Assembly (NCBI GenBank): GCA_902803015.1 | Contig: CADCOL010000214.1 | Span: forward strand, 1 to 11,442 | DNA from: an uncultured Lachnospiraceae bacterium | GTDB lineage: Bacteria > Bacillota > Clostridia > Lachnospirales > Lachnospiraceae | Direction of reading: 5' to 3' | DNA: 11,442 nt | Shown here: piece after piece, positions 8,791 through 11,442 of the stretch | Numbering within the stretch: the stretch's first letter is position 1 | How the letters are laid out: every line of letters starts with the position of its first letter | Notes under the pieces: generated by a model | Told to the model about the DNA's origin: nothing | Databases searched by the model: none | Seen by the model: only the letters and a program-made list of their open reading frames with translations | Made by a program: the position numbers and the translations under genes

Positions 8791-8811
8791 GAATCTTGAG
8801 ACGGGTTTTTT
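8781..8811 (+). terminator. T-box regulated terminator
   Basis: A perfect 11-bp stem CCCGTCTCAAG (8781-8791) and CTTGAGACGGG (8795-8805) with an AAT loop runs into six T residues (8806-8811). It is the off state of the T-box and, since no hairpin follows the zinc-ribbon gene, probably also ends that upstream transcript. Confidence 0.95.
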
Positions 8812-8940
8812 GCGCGAACTACAAGCGATGCGCGGATTTGACGCAAACGAAGCGATGCAAGTTTACTTGCAGTCGATTCGGAGGCGACGAAGACGCATAG
8901 CGCGACAGCGCGACACGAAATAAACGCGAAGCGTTTATGA
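8812..8940 (+). repeat. Palindrome- and repeat-rich intergenic segment
   Basis: About 130 bp between the T-box terminator and the next gene is made largely of short repeats. AAGCGATGC occurs twice (8823-8831 and 8850-8858). TGCAAG-TTTA-CTTGCA (8856-8871) is a hairpin with an additional CGA/TCG foot. AGCGCGAC is tandemly repeated (8899-8914), and its GCGC parts can pair. ATAAACGC-GAA-GCGTTTAT (8920-8938) is a perfect 8-bp hairpin. None has a T-run, so none is a terminator. No credible gene is seen here. The CG-rich character differs from nearby coding DNA and suggests a dispersed intergenic repeat element, which cannot be confirmed from one copy. Confidence 0.6.
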
Positions 8941-8997
8941 GTGACATCGTTAAACTTCTTGCCCACAGAAAGCAGCATTTTATTACAGGAGGTCATT

Positions 8998-11307
8998 ATG
9001 ACAAACAACACCGCACAACTTGAAACACAAATCCAGGAAGTCGCAAAGCGTATCAAAGCGCTCCGTGAGGATATGAACTTATCCCAGGAAATGCTTGCGA
9101 AGAAAATCGGCTTATCCGCCGAAGAGTACGCACGTCTTGAGTCCGGCGAGGAAGATTTTTCCTTTACCTTCATCTACAAGATTGCACAGGTCTGCAACGT
9201 GGAAATGACGGACTTAATGGAAGGTGAAAGTCCCGCTCTTTCCGAAGTTACCGTAACCCGTAAAGGCGAAGGGGATCAGATTGTAAGACGTGAAGGCTTT
9301 GAGTATTACCGCCTTGCACCGAAGTTTAAGAATAAGCTTGCTGAGCCGTTCTTTGTACGTATCCCGTATTCTCAGGAAGCATTGAATCCCCCTTACGAAT
9401 ATTCTACACATGTAGGACAGGAACTTGATATCGTTTTAAAGGGAAGCCTGAAAATGGTAGTCGGAGACGTTGTGGAAATCCTTCACGAAGGTGATTCCAT
9501 CTACTATAATTCCGCAATCCCTCACAATGAAATCGCACTCGGCGGCGAGGACTGCGAAATCTACGCAATCGTTATGAATCCCGATGCGAAGGGTCCTTCC
9601 AAGGTAGAGAATAAGGTTCAGAAGTTTGTAAAGACCAATGTGGACAAGGCAAACTTAAAGAACCCCGTATATGAGAAATTCGTTGAAACTACCGTCGATG
9701 AATACGGCGTGGTCAACAGCGTTAACTTTAAAAACGATGAGCACTTCAACTTTGCTTACGATGTTGTGGACGAGCTTGCAAAGAAGGTTCCTTCCAAGAC
9801 CGCGATGGTTTATGTTTCCAACGACAAGCAGTCGAGAAGATTTACGTTCTCGGATATGTCCAAATATTCGAATATGGCGGCGAACTATTTTGCATCCCTG
9901 GGAATCAAGAAGGGCGACAGAGTACTTCTTGTTGAGAAGAGACATTATCAGTTCTGGTTTACGATTCTGGGACTTCACAAACTCGGTGCCATCGTTATTC
10001 CCGCAACGCATCTGTTAAAGGATCACGATTTTGAGTACCGTTTCAATGCGGCAGGTGTTTCCGCAATCGTCTGCACCGGAACCGGTGATGTGTGCGAGCA
10101 GGTGGATGCGGCACAGAAGAAGAGCCCGACTTTGAAAATCAAAGTTGTCGTAAACGGTGAGAAAGAAGGATGGCACAACTTCGACAAAGAATTCGAGAAA
10201 TGCTCCGACCAGTTCCCGAGAACCGAAGATACTCCGGGCGGAAACGACACGATGTTGATGCTTTTTACATCCGGTACCACGGGTTATCCGAACATCGCAG
10301 CACATACTTACAAATATCCTCTCGGCCACTTCCTGACCGCGAAGTATTGGCACAATGTGGATCCGAACGGATTGCATTTTACCATTGCGGATACCGGCTG
10401 GGGCAAGGCACTCTGGGGTAAATTATACGGACAGTGGTTATGCGAGGCTGCAACCTTCGTATATGACTTTGAAAAATTCAAAGCCGAAGATATCCTTCCG
10501 ATGTTTGAAGAGTATCATATCACCACATTCTGCGCACCGACGACCATGTATCGTTTCTTCATCAAGGAAGATCTGGCAAAGTACGATTTGAGCTCGATTA
10601 AGTATGCAACCGTAGCGGGCGAAGCAATGAACCCCGAGGTATATTCACAGTTCTTAAAGGCAACCGGCGTACGTATCATGGAAGGTTTTGGACAGACCGA
10701 GACCACGCTTACCATCGCAAACTATGTCGGTGAAAACAATAAAGTCGGTTCCATGGGACGTCCTTCGCCACAGTATCAGGTGGAAATCATGCTTGCGGAC
10801 GGAACGCTTGCACCGGTCGGCGAAACCGGCGAAATCGTAATCCGTACCGAAGACGGCGTACCGAACGGATTGTTTGAAGGATATTACCTCAACGAAGAGA
10901 AGACCAAGAGTGTATGGCATGACGGTTATTATCATACCGGCGATACCGCATGGAAGGATGAGGACGGATTCTACTGGTATGTGGGCCGTGTGGACGATTT
11001 GATCAAGTCCTCCGGATACCGTATCGGACCTTTCGAAATCGAGAGCGTTATCATGGAGCTTCCTTACGTACTCGAGTGTGCGGTTGTTGCTGCACCGGAC
11101 GAAATCCGTGGGCAGGTGGTACGTGCAATCATCGTTCTGACCAAGGGCACCAAGGGTTCCGACGAATTAAAGAAAGAGATTCAGACCTACGTAAAGAGCC
11201 ATACCGCTCCTTACAAGTATCCGAGAATCGTGGACTTTGTGGATGAACTTCCGAAGACCATTTCCGGTAAGGTAAGACGTGTGGATTTGCGTAAGGAAAG
11301 CAAGTAA
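8998..11307 (+). CDS. XRE helix-turn-helix / cupin / acyl-CoA synthetase fusion protein
   Basis: A 769-residue protein with three parts. Residues 9-75 are an XRE-type helix-turn-helix (RIKALREDMNLSQEMLAKKIG, then LSAEEYARLESGEEDF). Residues about 115-195 are a cupin with possible ligand-site residues H138, E142 and H176, arranged as in XRE-cupin regulators. Residues about 245-769 are an AMP-forming acyl-CoA synthetase: A3 loop TSGTTGYPN (424-432), A5 EGFGQTET (562-569), A7 YHTGD (645-649), A8 GRVDDLIKSSGYRIGPFEIE (663-682) and A10 PKTISGKVRR with catalytic K758. The DTGWGKALWGKLYGQWLCEA segment resembles medium-chain/ACSM-type enzymes. It would turn a carboxylate, ATP and CoA into acyl-CoA, AMP and pyrophosphate; the acid is not known. 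The ATG at 8998 has AGGAGG 5 nt upstream; an in-frame GTG at 8941 has no site. The A3 loop ends in Asn where Lys is usual. A T-box controls it. No frame break supports a fusion artefact. Confidence 0.93.
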   Translation: MTNNTAQLETQIQEVAKRIKALREDMNLSQEMLAKKIGLSAEEYARLESGEEDFSFTFIYKIAQVCNVEMTDLMEGESPALSEVTVTRKGEGDQIVRREGFEYYRLAPKFKNKLAEPFFVRIPYSQEALNPPYEYSTHVGQELDIVLKGSLKMVVGDVVEILHEGDSIYYNSAIPHNEIALGGEDCEIYAIVMNPDAKGPSKVENKVQKFVKTNVDKANLKNPVYEKFVETTVDEYGVVNSVNFKNDEHFNFAYDVVDELAKKVPSKTAMVYVSNDKQSRRFTFSDMSKYSNMAANYFASLGIKKGDRVLLVEKRHYQFWFTILGLHKLGAIVIPATHLLKDHDFEYRFNAAGVSAIVCTGTGDVCEQVDAAQKKSPTLKIKVVVNGEKEGWHNFDKEFEKCSDQFPRTEDTPGGNDTMLMLFTSGTTGYPNIAAHTYKYPLGHFLTAKYWHNVDPNGLHFTIADTGWGKALWGKLYGQWLCEAATFVYDFEKFKAEDILPMFEEYHITTFCAPTTMYRFFIKEDLAKYDLSSIKYATVAGEAMNPEVYSQFLKATGVRIMEGFGQTETTLTIANYVGENNKVGSMGRPSPQYQVEIMLADGTLAPVGETGEIVIRTEDGVPNGLFEGYYLNEEKTKSVWHDGYYHTGDTAWKDEDGFYWYVGRVDDLIKSSGYRIGPFEIESVIMELPYVLECAVVAAPDEIRGQVVRAIIVLTKGTKGSDELKKEIQTYVKSHTAPYKYPRIVDFVDELPKTISGKVRRVDLRKESK

Positions 11308-11309
11308 CG

Positions 11310-11337
11310 GCAACCCCGGAATAATGCCGGGATTTGC
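11310..11337 (+). terminator. Possible weak terminator after the fusion gene
   Basis: CCCGG (11315-11319) pairs with CCGGG (11327-11331) around a 7-nt loop, and GCAA (11310-11313) can pair with TTGC (11334-11337) outside a small internal loop. There is no proper T-run after it, so termination would be weak and read-through into a following gene is plausible. Confidence 0.4.
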
Positions 11338-11373
11338 ATAAAGTAAACTTAATATTGCAGAATTAAAGCGGAT

Positions 11374-11411
11374 GTCATTCAACTTTGCCGACAATGACAG
11401 TTACTGTCGGC
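11374..11411 (+). repeat. Overlapping inverted repeats near the right edge
   Basis: Three pairings compete: GTCATT (11374-11379) with AATGAC (11393-11398); GCCGACA (11387-11393) with TGTCGGC (11405-11411); and GACAG (11396-11400) with CTGTC (11404-11408). No T-run and no clear promoter is visible. It could be an operator or leader for a gene beyond the window. The rest of 11338-11442 shows no gene. Confidence 0.5.
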
Positions 11412-11442
11412 TGTGATATTCTCCTTATCAGAGACGAGTTAA

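Larger units (their letters stand above)
8542..8811 (+). promoter_or_regulatory. T-box riboswitch leader (tRNA sensor), specifier probably AUC (Ile)
   Basis: This leader binds an uncharged tRNA and then favours an antiterminator over a terminator. Stem I can be drawn from the sequence: base GGC (8550-8552) with GCC (8645-8647), a kink-turn with UGA at 8555-8557 opposite GA at 8643-8644, helix GAAG (8559-8562) with CUUC (8638-8641), a specifier loop, and helix CGUUC (8569-8573) with GGACG (8623-8627). The distal part has the conserved AGAGAGCC segment near 8588 and stem CCGTC/GACGG around GGTGCGA. In the specifier loop AGAGUUAUCC (8628-8637), AUC (8634-8636) is placed like known Ile leaders, but it is followed by C where a purine is usual; GUU (Val) followed by A and UAU (Tyr) remain possible. 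Position and size are typical (about 270 nt). Confidence 0.93.

Noticed and set aside
8542..8811. T-box belonging to a lost or missing isoleucyl-tRNA synthetase gene
   Set aside because: No fragment of a tRNA synthetase is visible between the leader and the fusion gene, so this stays only as an alternative history.
8544..8900. Open frame of 118 codons across the T-box leader
   Set aside because: It lies within the structured T-box and its terminator and continues into the repeat segment; there is no ribosome-binding site and the composition is not protein-like.
8941..8997. GTG at 8941 as the start of the fusion protein
   Set aside because: No ribosome-binding site precedes it and the first 19 residues match nothing; AGGAGG lies right before the ATG at 8998.
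8787..9173. Minus-strand open frame of 128 codons at the start of the fusion gene
   Set aside because: It overlaps the terminator, the repeats and the well-supported helix-turn-helix coding region, and shows no recognisable motif.

Overview
The window looks like chromosomal DNA of a low-to-middle GC, Gram-positive anaerobe of the Clostridia, most likely Lachnospiraceae or close kin. The basis is strong AGGAGG ribosome-binding sites, sigma-A promoters, a CIRCE operator in front of groESL, a T-box leader, a YkpA-type ABC-F ATPase, and the mix of AMP-ligase, cupin and GGDEF proteins. The family assignment is inference; no 16S or other marker RNA is present.

Layout. (1) 1-1418, minus: 5' part of an ABC-F ATPase of the YkpA/YbiT type, cut by the window edge. 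(2) 1505-2629, minus: membrane diguanylate cyclase with an intrinsic terminator after it. (3) 2664-4837, plus: CIRCE-controlled groES-groEL with a strong terminator; its promoter is divergent from that of the cyclase gene. (4) 4901-7276, plus: a polar amino acid ABC importer in the order binding lipoprotein, permease, ATPase. An internal terminator follows the binding-protein gene and a GC-rich hairpin abuts the permease ribosome-binding site. (5) 7303-8496, plus: an unrecognised membrane protein with a zinc ribbon, Pro/Ala repeats, one membrane segment, a coiled coil and an unknown beta-rich tail. (6) 8507-11307, plus: a sigma-A promoter, a complete T-box riboswitch with its terminator, a stretch of about 130 bp rich in short palindromes and direct repeats, and a 769-residue protein that fuses an XRE helix-turn-helix, a cupin and an acyl-CoA synthetase. 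(7) 11308-11442: a weak hairpin and overlapping inverted repeats, no gene.

The part most worth attention is (6). T-boxes normally sense uncharged tRNA in front of aminoacyl-tRNA synthetase, amino acid biosynthesis or transport genes. Here the leader, whose specifier I read as AUC (Ile) with Val or Tyr as alternatives, precedes an acyl-CoA synthetase joined to its own DNA-binding and ligand-sensing domains. A testable explanation is that the enzyme activates a branched-chain carboxylate such as 2-methylbutyrate. Anaerobes can reductively carboxylate its CoA ester to the 2-oxo acid precursor of isoleucine, so amino acid starvation would switch on salvage from the short-chain acid. The remaining genes are ordinary housekeeping or accessory functions with well-preserved motifs.
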